Assembly (NCBI GenBank): GCA_033032175.1
Contig: CM065334.1
Span: 2,229,705-2,293,704, forward strand
Direction of reading: 5' to 3'
Source of the DNA: Saturnia japonica
Lineage: Eukaryota > Arthropoda > Insecta > Lepidoptera > Saturniidae
DNA length: 64,000 nt
The number at the start of each line of letters is the position of its first letter. Position 1 is the first letter of the stretch. This document shows positions 35,201 to 45,699 of the stretch, piece by piece. The notes under the pieces are model-generated. The model was not told where the DNA came from and did not search any database. It saw nothing but the letters and a program-made list of their open reading frames with translations. Both the position numbers and the translations under genes were made by a program.

Positions 35201-37834
35201 TTTTCCCAAGCGCTTTTCCTATCCTATAGCTTTTCTTCATTAGTAAATTGACTATAAAAAAGCAAATATATATAATTTTTTTAATCTGATTGATTCTTCC
35301 AGAGATTAACAAACAACAAACAAAAAATAATCTTACTAAAGATAAGATTTTCACAAACATTTTAAAACTTCATCTCATAATGGATATCTATAATATTAGA
35401 AAACTTAGACATGTGATGAACATTTCGATAATTAGAAATTGAAAGAGTTTATAAATTCTCTGGCATTCTTACAATTTTACTAAATCGTACAATTCCTAAG
35501 ATTCGTATGATAATGTAGAATACCGTTTGAATAAATATAATGAATGCGGAAGGCTGTTTAAAACTTATCTTAGGAAGTAAAGTGAAATAGGCCTCCATAG
35601 TAACGAAAGTAATTTCTCGAATCCCAACAGTCGTTATCTCTGTTACAATCATATTTCCTAATACTTAACTCTGGACGTTATTTTGAATCCTCCACTTCCA
35701 ACCATTGTTAACTGTTTTGCGCATCTCCTCACTACGTCTTTCAAAGAGCATCACACATTAATTCAAAAGATATCGAGACTCCTAATTATCAAATCAGAAA
35801 CCCTTGCAAACAAAAGTCTTCAACCCGCGTTGTCATATTTAATTTACAAATATCAAGAACGAAAAGTTAAATTGCTGATCTCGAACAGACGATGGAACCC
35901 ATGGAATCCAATCAAGTAGGAGCTTATAGATGTTTTTGAAAATTATCGTTTTAAATTACACCGCCTTCCTTCTCAGATCTTACCACTATTTGGGTGAATC
36001 AGTAAGGACTGGTGGTTTCACCGGAACGAGATGCGCCACCCTTAGAGACGCCCAAGCTGGTACTTGTAACGCTGGTGGCACTTTAAGAATGGGCGGCTTA
36101 CAACCGAAAACTGGGTAAGGCCTTACAAGGTATAATTTAGCCGTAGGGCACTGAGAATTTTTTTTGGAGATTTATCTCTACTTGGAGCAGTATGACTAGT
36201 GGAATACCTCCACCTTACAAAAGATCGCAGAAGATCACTTTATGTTATGTTCCTGTGGTAAGTAGGGTTTCCAAAGTTCCTTAGGCTAGGTCGACAACAT
36301 GCTAATTTTATGGTATTACAAGCGTCGATTGGGCACGGTAGCCGATTATCATCAGGCAGGGGGTTTTTTATGGGAAAATTGGACTAACATGACACTTTTC
36401 ACATTTCGTTTTTTAACATATATGTAGTAGAAGCTTCGGCAGTTGTTACAATGAATTGAATTTTGCTTGAAAATAGCATTAAAATAAAAAAACACTATGA
36501 CAATGGTGGATTTGTAAAAGTTAAATTTCCTAAAAAGCGTCTTTCACTCGCTCGATGATGGTGTGAAGAAGCTGTTGCATTACCATTGGTGAACAATGTT
36601 TAATTCGAGGGGTTTGCCTTTAGAAGGGCGGTAGGCGACAATAGTTGTATCCGAATGGATCTCAATTACCATGCATCAAATGTATATCCAATAATCAAAC
36701 TGGGTAACAAGGATCTGACGACTGAGTTGGGACCACCGTACACATGGTCATTAGCCGTCACTGTGTTTCTCTTTTGGTTTGTAAAGTTTCAGAATCAATT
36801 TATCAAGCATGACTACGGCTATCGTTGATTCATAGCCGATTTCTCATTGGTCGTCACTGTTTTAGTAAATACATCAGGGAAGGAGCCGTTACATTAACTT
36901 GCTTCTCAAAGATTTTTTTATTCTAATTCAGCAAAACTTCATCTGCCTTGAGTAATAAAATACATTACAATACATTACCAATTATTTATAAGGATTTTCC
37001 GACATTCAGCCAGCCGAAGTGGTTGTGGTTCCTAACCCTATGTATAACGATCACTGGCATTCAGCAAGGTAGAATATTTGCAGATGGCAGATTTTGTAAG
37101 GGACCTTTTTTTCTTCTTTTCGATAATTAATTTCGACCATGTTTACAGATGACTAAATACATATACACATGTTCCTTCCTTGCTCCCAGGAGGCAGGGAC
37201 ATGTATATATGAATACGTTAGTTTAGCTCAAATTCTTATGGATAGGGAATTAGTCAGATCGCGACTTCTTTGCAATCGCGGCAACAGCCCAAGCCGAAGT
37301 CCAGCCACTTTGGCACCGTTGCGCACTTGTTGCTCACGCTTTCGCGGCTGAGTGCCTTAAGCGCTCGCCTTCAAGTCACGGTAAAGCTGTAAAAATCATC
37401 AGCGGCTCTATTTTTACGGGTCCTCAGGCAAACAGAGTAGTCAGTTAAGACGAGAATATATTGGATGTCTGGAATTATATACAACATCACCATGACCATG
37501 ACAACGTTAGAGATTCCGAAACGTGATAAACCATAAGAGAGTCATTGGAACGGATTTATTACCACGTGCATGATGATCCACTCCATTACCACTCCGCTTG
37601 ATTACTGGATATATCTCGGCTGAACCCAGACCGCAATACTTTTAAGCTTGCCTCTATAACGGGTGGTATACGTGGTGTAATGACATAAGTATCCGCCACG
37701 AGAAACCTATTACATGATCCTAGAAGCAGAATCTCTAAAAGCGATTAAAACCCTTTTTTTCCTTCCTCTGTTACAGGGCTTCTGGACTCTACCACCTTGT
37801 TACAAATCCTTTGGCTCCCTTCTCAAGAGGTTAA
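26156..37834 (+). CDS. Secreted pancreatic-lipase-family enzyme, gene 1 (8 exons, 328 aa)
   Basis: Predicted secreted lipase or phospholipase A1 of the insect neutral-lipase group. Exons: 26156-26207, 29381-29558, 30350-30498, 31117-31200, 32253-32399, 34477-34657, 35977-36114, 37777-37834; all introns GT-AG, phases 1,2,1,1,1,2,2. The spliced frame is 987 nt. Residues 1-17 form a signal peptide (MAAASLFLLACGLVVIS). HG of the oxyanion region is at 110-111 (IVLMHGF). The nucleophile elbow GYSVG has Ser182, catalytic Asp206 is in GLDPADR, and His262 in CDHYR. Lid cysteines are C255 and C260, enclosing only four residues; C283/C294 probably pair. There is no PLAT domain; the protein ends FSRG. 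The short lid and short beta9 loop favour phospholipase A1 or galactolipase activity, by family knowledge. Gene 2 downstream is its tandem paralogue. Confidence 0.93.
26528..26740 (-). mobile_element. MITE-B, copy 1
   Basis: Perfect 13-bp inverted repeats GAAGTGATAACTT (26528-26540) and AAGTTATCACTTC (26684-26696) enclose AACCGCTTCGTAACGTAACG and CGTTACGG. The family also includes the flank TGTCGAGCCTCCGAGACTCA with a poly-T run to the right. Lies 320 bp inside intron 1 of lipase gene 1. Related copies: 42868-43168 and 49163-49416. Confidence 0.8.
27193..27375 (+). mobile_element. Helitron-like element HelB, copy 5 (5' part)
   Basis: Carries the 5' half: TAATAAAATTGAAGTGTCTG, TGTCAAAATAACAGCTTCTC, and ATCTCCGAAACGGTTGAACC. 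It breaks off where another repeat (G, inverted) begins. Confidence 0.65.
27755..27950 (-). repeat. Dispersed repeat G, copy 4 (inverted)
   Basis: Reverse of the G family: CAATTCGAATGTATATA at the left and ACCTTCAACTTCGAAGATAC at the right. Confidence 0.6.
28370..28932 (-). mobile_element. Helitron-like element HelC, copy 2
   Basis: Near-complete reverse copy: CACTTCCCGCAGGTACAAAT, TATACTTAGGACCAATATTT, GGCTAGCTGAAAGCTGTAGC, and the 5' end with TTATATTAATAAAGTATAGA. The CTAG end with the GTGCCCCACGG block is missing. Confidence 0.65.
29381..29558 (+). CDS. Lipase gene 1, exon 2
   Basis: N-terminal mature region (ISKWDPNGPRYGYILDDDG ... YHLYT). Acceptor TATGTTTCAG, donor CTG|GTATGT. Three bases longer than its counterpart in gene 2. 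Confidence 0.92.
29559..30349 (+). other. Lipase gene 1, intron 2
   Basis: 791 bp, donor GTATGT, acceptor TTTGTTTAG. Contains dispersed repeat F (about 30100-30290). Confidence 0.8.
30100..30290 (+). repeat. Dispersed repeat F, copy 2
   Basis: Has the family order GTATTCCTACGGTGACTAAG, TTTCCAGAGCTTCTTGGGAA and CGTCCGTGGGCTATAATAG. Confidence 0.5.
30350..30498 (+). CDS. Lipase gene 1, exon 3
   Basis: 149 nt, same length as in gene 2. Encodes the strand with RRTIVLMHGF, which supplies the oxyanion-hole HG motif (residues 110-111). 36 of its 49 complete codons give the same residue as gene 2. Confidence 0.93.
30499..31116 (+). other. Lipase gene 1, intron 3
   Basis: 618 bp ending TATTTTCAG. 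Includes repeat-like sequence around 30560-30960 that I could not assign. Confidence 0.75.
31117..31200 (+). CDS. Lipase gene 1, exon 4
   Basis: 84 nt, same as gene 2. Encodes NVNVIVVDWGSGSHWGPNA, the beta5 strand with the family DW motif (Asp140-Trp141). Donor GCTG|GTAAGA. Confidence 0.93.
31692..31971 (-). mobile_element. Helitron-like element HelB, copy 6 (internally deleted)
   Basis: CTAGCTTTGCCCGTGGCTTT at the left and CACTTCAATTTTAGTAATTG at the right give both family ends; the middle is shortened to about 280 bp. Confidence 0.65.
31980..32130. repeat. Dispersed repeat I, copy 3
   Basis: Closely matches 15690-15850, including CAATTAAGACGAATCTAACG, GTGCCAAAGAAATAGACATA and TTTTTCGCAGTCGGGTAA. 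It directly follows the HelB copy. Confidence 0.6.
32253..32399 (+). CDS. Lipase gene 1, exon 5 (nucleophile elbow)
   Basis: 147 nt, same as gene 2. Encodes YHIAGYSVGGHGAGIM with nucleophile Ser182. Donor ACTG|GTAAGG. Confidence 0.95.
32525..32835 (-). mobile_element. Jockey-like non-LTR retrotransposon, 3' end
   Basis: The minus strand ends with the last pol codons (FYNKLPKHITDLPDNKFKNH) and the 3' UTR with CCGGTTCTTCTCGAAGGCTG. Same family as 19995-20345 and 52690-54285; 5'-truncated. Confidence 0.8.
33110..33570 (+). pseudogene. Non-LTR retrotransposon pol fragment (RTE-like)
   Basis: Broken frames read ITQRAMERAMLRVSLTDHIR and NEEIWRRTEVAYIALR. After a frameshift come RPGKDWGKLLDADNTG and VAIFGEGLCP. 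This order matches the C-terminal region of endonuclease/RT LINE proteins. At least one frame change makes it a pseudogene. Confidence 0.75.
34477..34657 (+). CDS. Lipase gene 1, exon 6 (Asp and His of the triad)
   Basis: 181 nt. Starts with the catalytic Asp206 (GLDPADRW), runs through the shortened beta9 loop (IIHTSTMGIPTPMGDVDFYP) and ends with PGCMTALCDHYR containing His262. Six bases shorter than in gene 2; the difference is in the beta9 loop. Confidence 0.94.
34658..35976 (+). other. Lipase gene 1, intron 6
   Basis: 1319 bp, acceptor CCTTCTCAG. AT-rich, with no recognisable element or additional exon. Confidence 0.75.
35977..36114 (+). CDS. Lipase gene 1, exon 7
   Basis: 138 nt, same as gene 2. 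Encodes SYHYLGESVRTGGFTGTRC and the second Cys of that pair, with RMGGLQPKTG before the donor. Confidence 0.94.
36160..36390 (+). repeat. Dispersed repeat F, copy 3
   Basis: Family blocks GGTAAGTAGGGTTTCCAAAG, TTACAAGCGTCGATTGGGCA and ATCATCAGGCAGGGG in order; resembles the 3' tail of a lepidopteran LINE. Confidence 0.5.
37465..37620. repeat. Dispersed repeat J, copy 1
   Basis: Shares GATTCCGAAACGTGATAAAC, ATTTATTACCACGTG and CCACTCCGCTTGATTACTGG with 63815-63980. Class unknown. Confidence 0.5.
37777..37834 (+). CDS. Lipase gene 1, exon 8
   Basis: 58 nt including the TAA stop at 37832-37834. Encodes the C-terminus GLYHLVTNPLAPFSRG. Acceptor CTGTTACAG. Confidence 0.93.
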
Positions 37835-37861
37835 AATAGACTGATACTGATCGAGATAACG

Positions 37862-37867
37862 AATAAA
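37862..37867 (+). terminator. Polyadenylation signal of lipase gene 1
   Basis: AATAAA 28 bases after the stop codon, implying a very short 3' UTR. A Helitron-like element starts at 37901, so the cleavage site probably falls just before or inside it. Confidence 0.7.
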
Positions 37868-37900
37868 TGACTTTAAACACTATACCGGTTTTCTTTAAAA

Positions 37901-38240
37901 TCTATACTAATATTATAATGCTAAAGAGTTTGTTTATTTGTTTGAACGCTCTAATCACAGGAACTACTGGTTTCAATACAAAAAAGGATTTTAGTCTTAG
38001 ATAGCCTATTTATCTACGAAGCCTATAGGCTATATAATATCACGCTACGACCAATAGGAGCGGAGCATCAATGAAAAATGTTGCAAAAACGGGGGAAATT
38101 TATTCCTTTTGAAAGATTCCATTGCGTGCGCTGCGTAAATGAAATGGCTGCGTAAATGGTTAAAGTTACGCAACAATCATGTGTGACGGATTTTTTTTTC
38201 TTAGAAATTCAAAAAAGTCCGCCATAGCATATGCCTATCA
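37901..38240 (+). mobile_element. Helitron-like element related to HelC
   Basis: Starts TCTATACTAATATTATAATG and has TTTGTTTGAACGCTCTAATC and CTACGACCAATAGGAGCGGA blocks. It resembles HelC at the 5' end and then diverges. It starts immediately downstream of the lipase gene 1 polyadenylation signal. The 3' border is unclear. Confidence 0.5.
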
Positions 38241-38709
38241 TATAATGTTAACTCAATATAACCTTTTTTATGGTAATATAATTTATTCTATCATAACGCA
38301 TTATTTGCAAAGGTGTTTTTATAAACATGGTATTAATCCTTATCGAAATAAATACGTCATTCGTCACAAGTATTTAATTTTGAACAAAATTGCTTTTTGC
38401 TTTAATTGATTTCAATGAATATCTTAGGAGGTATCACAGTTTTAAAATAAATCCGCAGCAATATAAAGAAAGTTTTAGCTCCTTTAGAATTGTATCATAG
38501 GTATTTACAATCCGCTCTCTCTAATCCTGTCTCTCTCTCTATCTCTCTCTTTTATGTGACGCAGACAAAATTGCTCAGATCAGCTAGTCCTAAATATATT
38601 ATCAAATCAACTTGACCAACGTAACCCAAAGAGGTAAAGGTCATTAAACCAAGAAAAAATTATACAGTGTTACAAGTAAACTAAGCATAAAACAAAAATG
38701 ACTAAACAA

Positions 38710-38900
38710 ATGTAAAAGGTAAATGACAATGGGAGAATTGGAAGAAGAAGGACTAGACGACTATTCCTCGATCAAATCGGGGACGTTCTGATTAATTAAC
38801 TCTAAATTAACTCTAAATCGACGAGCGTGCGTAAAAAGATTGATGTATATTGAATAAGTGAAAGATGTATACCATGTTTTAGAGCATGCATATATTCCTT
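38710..38900 (+). pseudogene. Non-LTR retrotransposon pol fragment (C-terminal tail)
   Basis: The frame GRIGRRRTRRLFLDQIGDVL is followed, after frame changes, by remnants that match the fragment at 21720-21905. Stops throughout. Confidence 0.5.
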
Positions 38901-39165
38901 CATTACTTTTCCTACCTCGGCCACAATTAGCGCCATCTACAAACAAAACCAAGAACTCACGTGCGACGAGTGACAGTTGAAAAAATAAAAAGACAAAAAC
39001 CTGTCGCCTAACAGAGCGCATAAAACTATTGCGTCTCCGTCGCAAATTATAAGAATAAATCAAATAATAGTTAAGCTCGGACTCACAAACCCCGGGGTTC
39101 CATAATGCTTCAACAGTGCGTGATGTGCAGTGCATAGAAGCCACGAAAATCAACATCAGCACGCC
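38900..39165 (-). repeat. Dispersed repeat E, copy 1
   Basis: Reverse of the segment at 51405-51690: both have ATGGAACCCCGGGGTTTGT, a CACTCGTCGC block and a GCATGCTCTAAAACAT or similar end. The minus strand is open for 133 codons here, but the other copy is not similarly open, so I treat it as a repeat rather than a gene. Confidence 0.55.
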
Positions 39166-39709
39166 CGAGGTGAGTGGCCGGCAACATACCTATCCAAATT
39201 CCTACCCCGCATGCTAGGGAGAAAACATCTAAAACAATACACCATGTAAAGGGGAATATCTGGGCGACCGAGTTTCTCCGGTATTAAAAAAAACAAACAC
39301 ACTTATAGATAAACATAGAAAGTAAAAAAATATCTAAATACAAAACATCATCCAAATCGAGTCGTGTTCGAGAAACCAATTTGATCTATCGATCTATCAT
39401 TCTATCGATTTTTTTTTACAAGAATTTCTCACCTAATTTTGTTTCCCACACAATCTAAAACTAAAAAGAACAGAAAAGCATGACGCAGATCTTTACTTAA
39501 TTTTGCAAAGTTTTAGAGAATGATTGTAGACACTAATCTCTGGGACTACCTATTAATTTTTTTTTTCAATATTGCCTCGTTATTGAGAAAGTTGTAAAAG
39601 CAGTAGCCGTGATCGTCAAGTAATCTGGCAAATATAATCAAATAACTTTGGAGTCGATTTTGCGTTTGTAGTAGTGTACGGTACAGTATACGTATAAGTA
39701 GTGTATAGT

Positions 39710-42395
39710 ATAAGTTTGTAGTAAGAGTGCGAGGCACGTGGTAGCTACTGCCTAGCGCAAACTGGTTTATTCCGGTTTTACTCACGGCGTGCATTATATA
39801 CTATATACTACAAACGCAAAAACGTATCCAAGCAGATTTTCCTATATTGTAGCCAAACTGATTTACCTATAGCATATAGTGTACGTTTGTAGTAAGAGTG
39901 CGAGGCAGGTGGTAGCTACTGCTTAGCGCAAACTGGTTTATTCCGGTTTTACTCACGGCGTGCATTATATACTATATACTACAAACGCAAAAACGTATCC
40001 AAGCAGATTTACCTATATTGTAGCCAAACTGATTTACCTATAGCATATAGTGTACGTTTGTAGTAAGAGTGCGAGGCACGTGGTAGCTACTGCATAGCGC
40101 AAACTGGTTTATTCCGGTTTTACTCACGGCGTGCATTATATACTATATACTACAAACGCAAAAACGTATCCAAGCAGATTTACCTATATTGTAGCCAAAC
40201 TGATTTAACTATAGCATATAGTGTACGTTTGTAGTAAGAGTGCGAGGCACGTGGTAGCTACTGCCTAGCGCAAACTGGTTTATTCCGGTTTTACTCACGG
40301 CGTGCATTAAATACTATATACTACAAACGCAAAAACGTATCCAAGCAGATTTACCTATATTGTAGCCAAACTGATTTACCTATAGCATATAGTGTACGTT
40401 TGTAGTAAGAGTGCGAGGCACGTGGTAGCTACTGCATAGCGCAAACTGGTTTATTCCGGTTTTACTCACGGCGTGCATTATATACTATATACTACAAACG
40501 CAAAAACGTATCCAAGCAGATTTACCTATATTGTAGCCAAACTGATTTACCTATAGCATATAGTGTACGTTTGTAGTTAGAGTGCGAGGCACGTGGTAGC
40601 TACTGGCTAGCGAAAACTGGTTTATTCCGGTTTTACTCACGGCGTGCATTATATACTATATACTACAAACGCAAAAACGTATCCAAGGTGATTTACCTAT
40701 AGTGTAGCCAAACTGATTTACCTATAGCATATAGTGTACGTTTGTAGTTAGAGTGCGAGGCATGTGGTAGCTACTGGCTAGCGCAAACTGGTTTATTCCG
40801 GTTTTACTCACGGCGTGCATTATATACTATATACTACAAACGCAAAAACATATCCAAGCAGATTTACCTATATTGTAGCCAAACTGATTTACCTATAGCA
40901 TATAGTGTACGTTTGTAGTTAGAGTGCGAGGCACGTGGTAGCTACTGGCTAGCGCAAACTGGTTTATTCCGGTTTTACTCACGGCGTGCATTATATACTA
41001 TATACTACAAACGCAAAAACGTATCCAAGCTGATTTACCTATAGTGTAGCCAAACTGATTTACCTATAGCATATAGTGTACGTTTGTAGTAAGAGTGCGA
41101 GGCAGGTGGTAGCTACTGCTTAGCGCAAACTGGTTTATTCCGGTTTTACTCACGGCGTGCATTATATACTATATACTACAAACGCAAAAACGTATCCAAG
41201 CAGATTTTCCTATATTGTAGCCAAACTGATTTACCTATAGCATATAGTGTACGTTTGTAGTAAGAGTGCGAGGCACGTGGTAGCTACTGCCTAGCGCAAA
41301 CTGGTTTATTCCGGTTTTACTCACGGCGTGCATTATATACTATATACTACAAACGCAAAAACGTATCCAAGCAGATTTACCTATATTGTAGCCAAACTGA
41401 TTTACCTATAGCATATAGTGTACGTTTGTAGTTAGAGTGCGAGGCACGTGGTAGCTACTGGCTAGCGAAAACTGGTTTATTCCGGTTTTACTCACGGCGT
41501 GCATTATATACTATATACTACAAACGCAAAAACGTATCCAAGGTGATTTACCTATAGTGTAGCCAAACTGATTTACCTATAGCATATAGTGTACGTTTGT
41601 AGTTAGAGTGCGAGGCATGTGGTAGCTACTGGCTAGCGCAAACTGGTTTATTCCGGTTTTACTCACGGCGTGCATTATATACTATATACTACAAACGCAA
41701 AAACATATCCAAGCAGATTTACCTATATTGTAGCCAAACTGATTTACCTATAGCATATAGTGTACGTTTGTAGTTAGAGTGCGAGGCACGTGGTAGCTAC
41801 TGGCTAGCGCAAACTGGTTTATTCCGGTTTTACTCACGGCGTGCATTATATACTATATACTACAAACGCAAAAACGTATCCAAGCTGATTTACCTATAGT
41901 GTAGCCAAACTGATTTACCTATAGCATATAGTGTATTTTTGTAGTTAGAGGGCGAGGCACGTGGTAGCTACTGGGTAGCGCAAACTGGTTTATTCCGGTT
42001 TTACTCACGGCGTGCATTATATACTATATACTACAAACGCAAAAACATATCCAAGCAGATTTACCTATATTGTAGCCAAACTGATTTACCTATAGCATAT
42101 AGTGTACGTTTGTAGTTAGAGTGCGAGGCACGTGGTAGCTACTGGCTAGCGCAAACTGGTTTATTCCGGTTTTACTCACGGCGTGCATTATATACTATAT
42201 ACTACAAACGCAAAAACGTATCCAAGCTGATTTACCTATAGTGTAGCCAAACTGATTTACCTATAGCATATAGTGTATTTTTGTAGTTAGAGGGCGAGGC
42301 ACGTGGTAGCTACTGGCTAGCGCAAACTGGTTTATTCCGGTTTTACTCACGGTATGCATTATATACTATATACTACAAACGTAAAAACCTATGGC
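39710..42395. repeat. 171-bp satellite array, about 15.7 monomers
   Basis: Head-to-tail units with GTACGTTTGTAG at 39881, 40052, 40223, 40394 and then every 171 bp to 42104. The last partial unit runs from 42275. Each monomer contains TTATTCCGGTTTTACTCACG and GTAGCCAAACTGATTTACC. It also carries inverted arms CGTTTGTAG and CTACAAACG 86 bases apart. Monomers differ at a few diagnostic sites. Units 6-8 (40565-41077) are repeated without visible difference as units 11-13 (41420-41932). A diverged lead-in occupies 39645-39710. Lies between the two lipase genes. Confidence 0.95.
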
Positions 42396-42867
42396 AGTGG
42401 CACAGCTGAAAGTTGACAAATAAATTAAACAGGGGTGAAACTAGTGGGCAGGTACCTAGTGGAATATATTAATCTACTATTTATTATTGTCCTATAGCGG
42501 GCACCTTTTTTTTACATTGTATTGGCTTTCTTTTGACCACTACCTCGCCTGATCATAAGTGATGATGTGGTCTACGATGGAGCACGTTTGCCTAGAAGGT
42601 ACCTTTTCACTCGAGACTTGAAGATACCCAGGTTATAATTATTGGGAAATAAAAAATCCGGCAAAGTGTTTCACTCTTTAGCGGCGCGCGATATAAATGT
42701 GCCAGCAAAACGCTTTTACGTTGAAAACCTCGCAATCTTCACAAAACAAGTTTAATTTGGAATTTTAGATGTTATTACGAAGAATTGTAGATTTTTATTC
42801 TCGACGCAACAGTGTATAAATTGTTTGTCCATGAAATGTCAAAACATGCGGGTGAGAGTAAAAAAAA
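42396..42867. other. Gene-free intergenic sequence after the satellite
   Basis: No gene seen. Contains a fragment around 42535-42660 (GATGATGTGGTCTACGATGG, ACTCGAGACTTGAAGATACC) that is the reverse of 28945-29075, so it is a dispersed repeat. Confidence 0.6.
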
Positions 42868-43168
42868 ACGTGTGCGTCTCGGAACACTCGACAGAAGTGT
42901 TAAACTAATCTAAGTTGAACTATTTAATATTTAAACTTTTTAAATTGAGAAAAGCTTAGGTTATTACTTAAACTATATGTTTAGCAATATGATAATATGA
43001 TGAAAGATTATTTATTAATAAAATCTCTTATTGATTATAAAATATATTTTGTCCTTAGTTACAATTCTTGAAATTAGAACACTGTGTAGAGAAGGGAAGC
43101 CAGACAGAGTGGCGCCGTAACGCGTTACGTTACGAAGCGGTTTACCTTCCCTTAAGAAGTTATCACTC
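42868..43168 (+). mobile_element. MITE-B, copy 2
   Basis: Starts with poly-A and ACGTGTGCGTCTCGGAACAC, then CGACAGAAGTGTTAAACT (left repeat, degraded). Ends with ACGCGTTACGTTACGAAGCG and AAGTTATCACTCC. Confidence 0.75.
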
Positions 43169-43169
43169 C

Positions 43170-44140
43170 AAAACACTAGAAATAAAAAATGTACTTCACT
43201 TGAACATGCACCTTGGATACCTTACAAAATGAAAAAGCGCACGACGTAGACAATTATTACTCGGGTGTTTCTTCTTTTTCTTTGCCAGTAAGTACCTAAT
43301 TACATTGCTAACGTTTTTATATAAGAAATTTTATCAAAAAGTGTTCTGCACTAAATAATTAATTAAGATATTATTAATCCAACTTGCTAATCAACGTAAT
43401 GACGTAGATCTATTGATTAAAATAATTATCAATATAATTATGTATAAATAGATGTCGGTATATCTTATCTATAAAAATCTTGTATACTCTGTTAGTTATC
43501 GTGTACTTGAGAACGTCTTGACCAATATAGCTAATATTCACACTTTTTTTTTCGATACAATGTTAGGATATGATAAGTGGAGCTACAGCTCCACTACAGT
43601 TGAGCCGTTAACTATTAGAAAAGGCAGAACAACGTTTGCCGACCCATTATACATTGTATATATCTTATTATATTAAGTGAGCAATTCTTCTATATATTTA
43701 TGTAATTGGTTTCTCGGAAACGGAACTTTGCATTTAGATAATGTTTTACATTCCAAGTATACCTAGTAACCTAGATAGGTTTTTTTTGTAAGACACTGAG
43801 CAAAGCTCGGTTGCCCAGATATTTGTATATTAAATGGTTTTCCGACTGACTGACTGCTTAGCCAACATGCATGCATATCAACGCATAACTTAACTACTGG
43901 GGCTAGGGCCATTAAAAACTGTTCAATGTATTAAGGCGCACGGGCCCCGCGCCACGCGGTATCTTGTGGAGGACAATTTTTCTTTTTAACTATTAACTAA
44001 TTTTTTAAAAATCAACAATTAAAAATTCATGTACGTAGTACATGTTTCAAATTTATTATTGACTATTCTGATAGCCTAGCATAATGAAATGACGTATGCT
44101 TTCCGTTCATAAAATTTCATCTAAATCGATTGACAATTAA
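43170..44140. other. Gene-free intergenic sequence
   Basis: AT-rich; several short open frames without support. No complete element recognised. Confidence 0.55.
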
Positions 44141-44657
44141 TCTATACATTTAATAAAATTGAAGTGTCTGTTTGTAATGTCAAAATAACAGCTTTTTGCT
44201 AAATGCATATGAAAGTATATACGATACCTATAACAAAACACCCATTTTTTTAATTGTTGTCTGTCTGTCTATTGGTTCCGTGTAATCTCCGAAACGGTTG
44301 GACAGATCTTAACGGGACTTTCACTGATAGCTGATGATATAGGGAGTAATTTAGGTTACTTTTATTTTAGAAAAAGAATTAGGGTTCCGCAAAAATAAAA
44401 AAACAACTGGTCATGGTGAATCAATTCGGACGCTTAAATAGCTTATGCTGAGTAAACCATAAGATAAATAGCAAATTAATGTAGTAAATAAATGTAGACA
44501 TTAAAAAGACCTACAAAAAAGTCTGCGATTGTGTATGTCTATCTTCTAAGGAACACCCACAATAAGCATTTTTGTTTTTAAAATAGCCGAGAGCGGGGGA
44601 GCAAGATTCGCGCGAGCATTCTGTAGTCCACGTGAGCGAAGCCACAAGCACAGCTAC
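44141..44657 (+). mobile_element. Helitron-like element HelB, copy 7 (full length)
   Basis: 517 bp from TCTATACATTTAATAAAATT to AGCCACAAGCACAGCTAC (family CTAG with one change). Preceded by A and followed by T. All internal blocks present. Confidence 0.78.
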
Positions 44658-44844
44658 TACATAATATGTGTTATTTATGTATAATTCTTATAGACCATCT
44701 ATCATGGAATGACCTATATTTCCGGTGAACAAAATTTCATCAAAATCAGTTAAATATAACGAATTTTTTTTTTTTTAAATCATTCGCTTATATTTCGTAG
44801 ACTGGTATGGTGATTAAGCTCCTGCCTTACTTAAGAAGAGAGGT

Positions 44845-45133
44845 AATTAAGTGCACGGAATACTGTGAGATTTGCCATCGTTAAAGTTTATACGGAGAAA
44901 GAGTGCAGAACGCTTGGATTTATGTACAATATGTGTTATGAATACATTAAATTAAATTAAATAATACTGCCATTGAACTTAGACCCCCCAAAAAGTTGAC
45001 ATTGTCACTCAATTATGACAGCAAGTGATATAATATTTATTGTTTAGGTTCGTACTGCAAATTTCAAACAGAAAATTAGCCTTTGATCAAAAAGTCGCTG
45101 CTCGAATTTCGAGCTTAGGGCGATCGCTATTTA
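44845..45133 (+). mobile_element. Helitron-like element HelA, copy 4 (5' truncated)
   Basis: Begins at GTGCACGGAATACTGTGAGA, lacking the TC end. The 3' hairpin region reads GCTCGAATTTCGAGC, a perfect 7-bp stem in which both arms carry compensating changes relative to copy 1. Ends GCGATCGCTAT. Confidence 0.75.
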
Positions 45134-45137
45134 TATC

Positions 45138-45590
45138 AAACTTGCTGTGCCCCACGGTTTCATTCGTGTTAATTTTATACAATAAACACCACAACGCTAA
45201 CGGATCGGTGTAGTTTATCATAATTATTATTCTTGTCGTAAATACAAATTATTACAATTTTTTATTATCTCCAGTCAAATGCTATCGCGAACTTTTTTAA
45301 ATATATATTAAGGATCAGTATTTTGTAGCAAATTGTATTTACGTATCATTAACCATTACGACAGCGCAAGCGGATAAAGCAGCTCGGAAGGGCTTCCACC
45401 TCTGACTTAACAAAAAACAATATTTAAGGATGGCTGAGAATTGTAGCCTAATGTCAGATAGCCTATACGATTCGTCGTGAGTATGGCTATCATATACAAA
45501 AAGATTTTTTAGAATCCGGCTGGGGTAGTTCCGGAGATTAGCGTGTTTAAACAAAGAAATAAAAAAGCTCTTCCGCTTTAACACACGTAA
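45138..45590 (-). mobile_element. Helitron-like element HelC, copy 3
   Basis: Starts near TTGCTGTGCCCCACGGTTTC and ends at GCGTGTTTAAACAAAGAAAT. It follows HelA copy 4 within a few bases, in opposite orientation. Confidence 0.7.
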
Positions 45591-45699
45591 ATATACACGT
45601 GGTCTACCTCAAACTGCCTGGTTCTAAACCCAAAGAAGTCCAGTTTTATGGTATTTGGCTCTAAACGTAACATGTTAAAATGAAATAGTTCACATCTTA

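Larger units (their letters stand above)
36115..37776 (+). other. Lipase gene 1, intron 7
   Basis: 1662 bp. Holds dispersed repeat F (about 36160-36390) and repeat J (about 37465-37620). Confidence 0.75.

Noticed and set aside
35683..35919. 78-codon open frame in intron 6 of lipase gene 1
   Set aside because: No similarity recognised, no equivalent in gene 2, and codons look random. The adjoining real exon begins at 35977.
38761..39162. 133-codon open frame on the minus strand
   Set aside because: It lies within dispersed repeat E, whose second copy at 51405-51690 is not similarly open. It has no domain and no splice context.
39710..42395. CRISPR-like regular array
   Set aside because: The whole 171-bp unit repeats with no unique spacers, and the window is eukaryotic.
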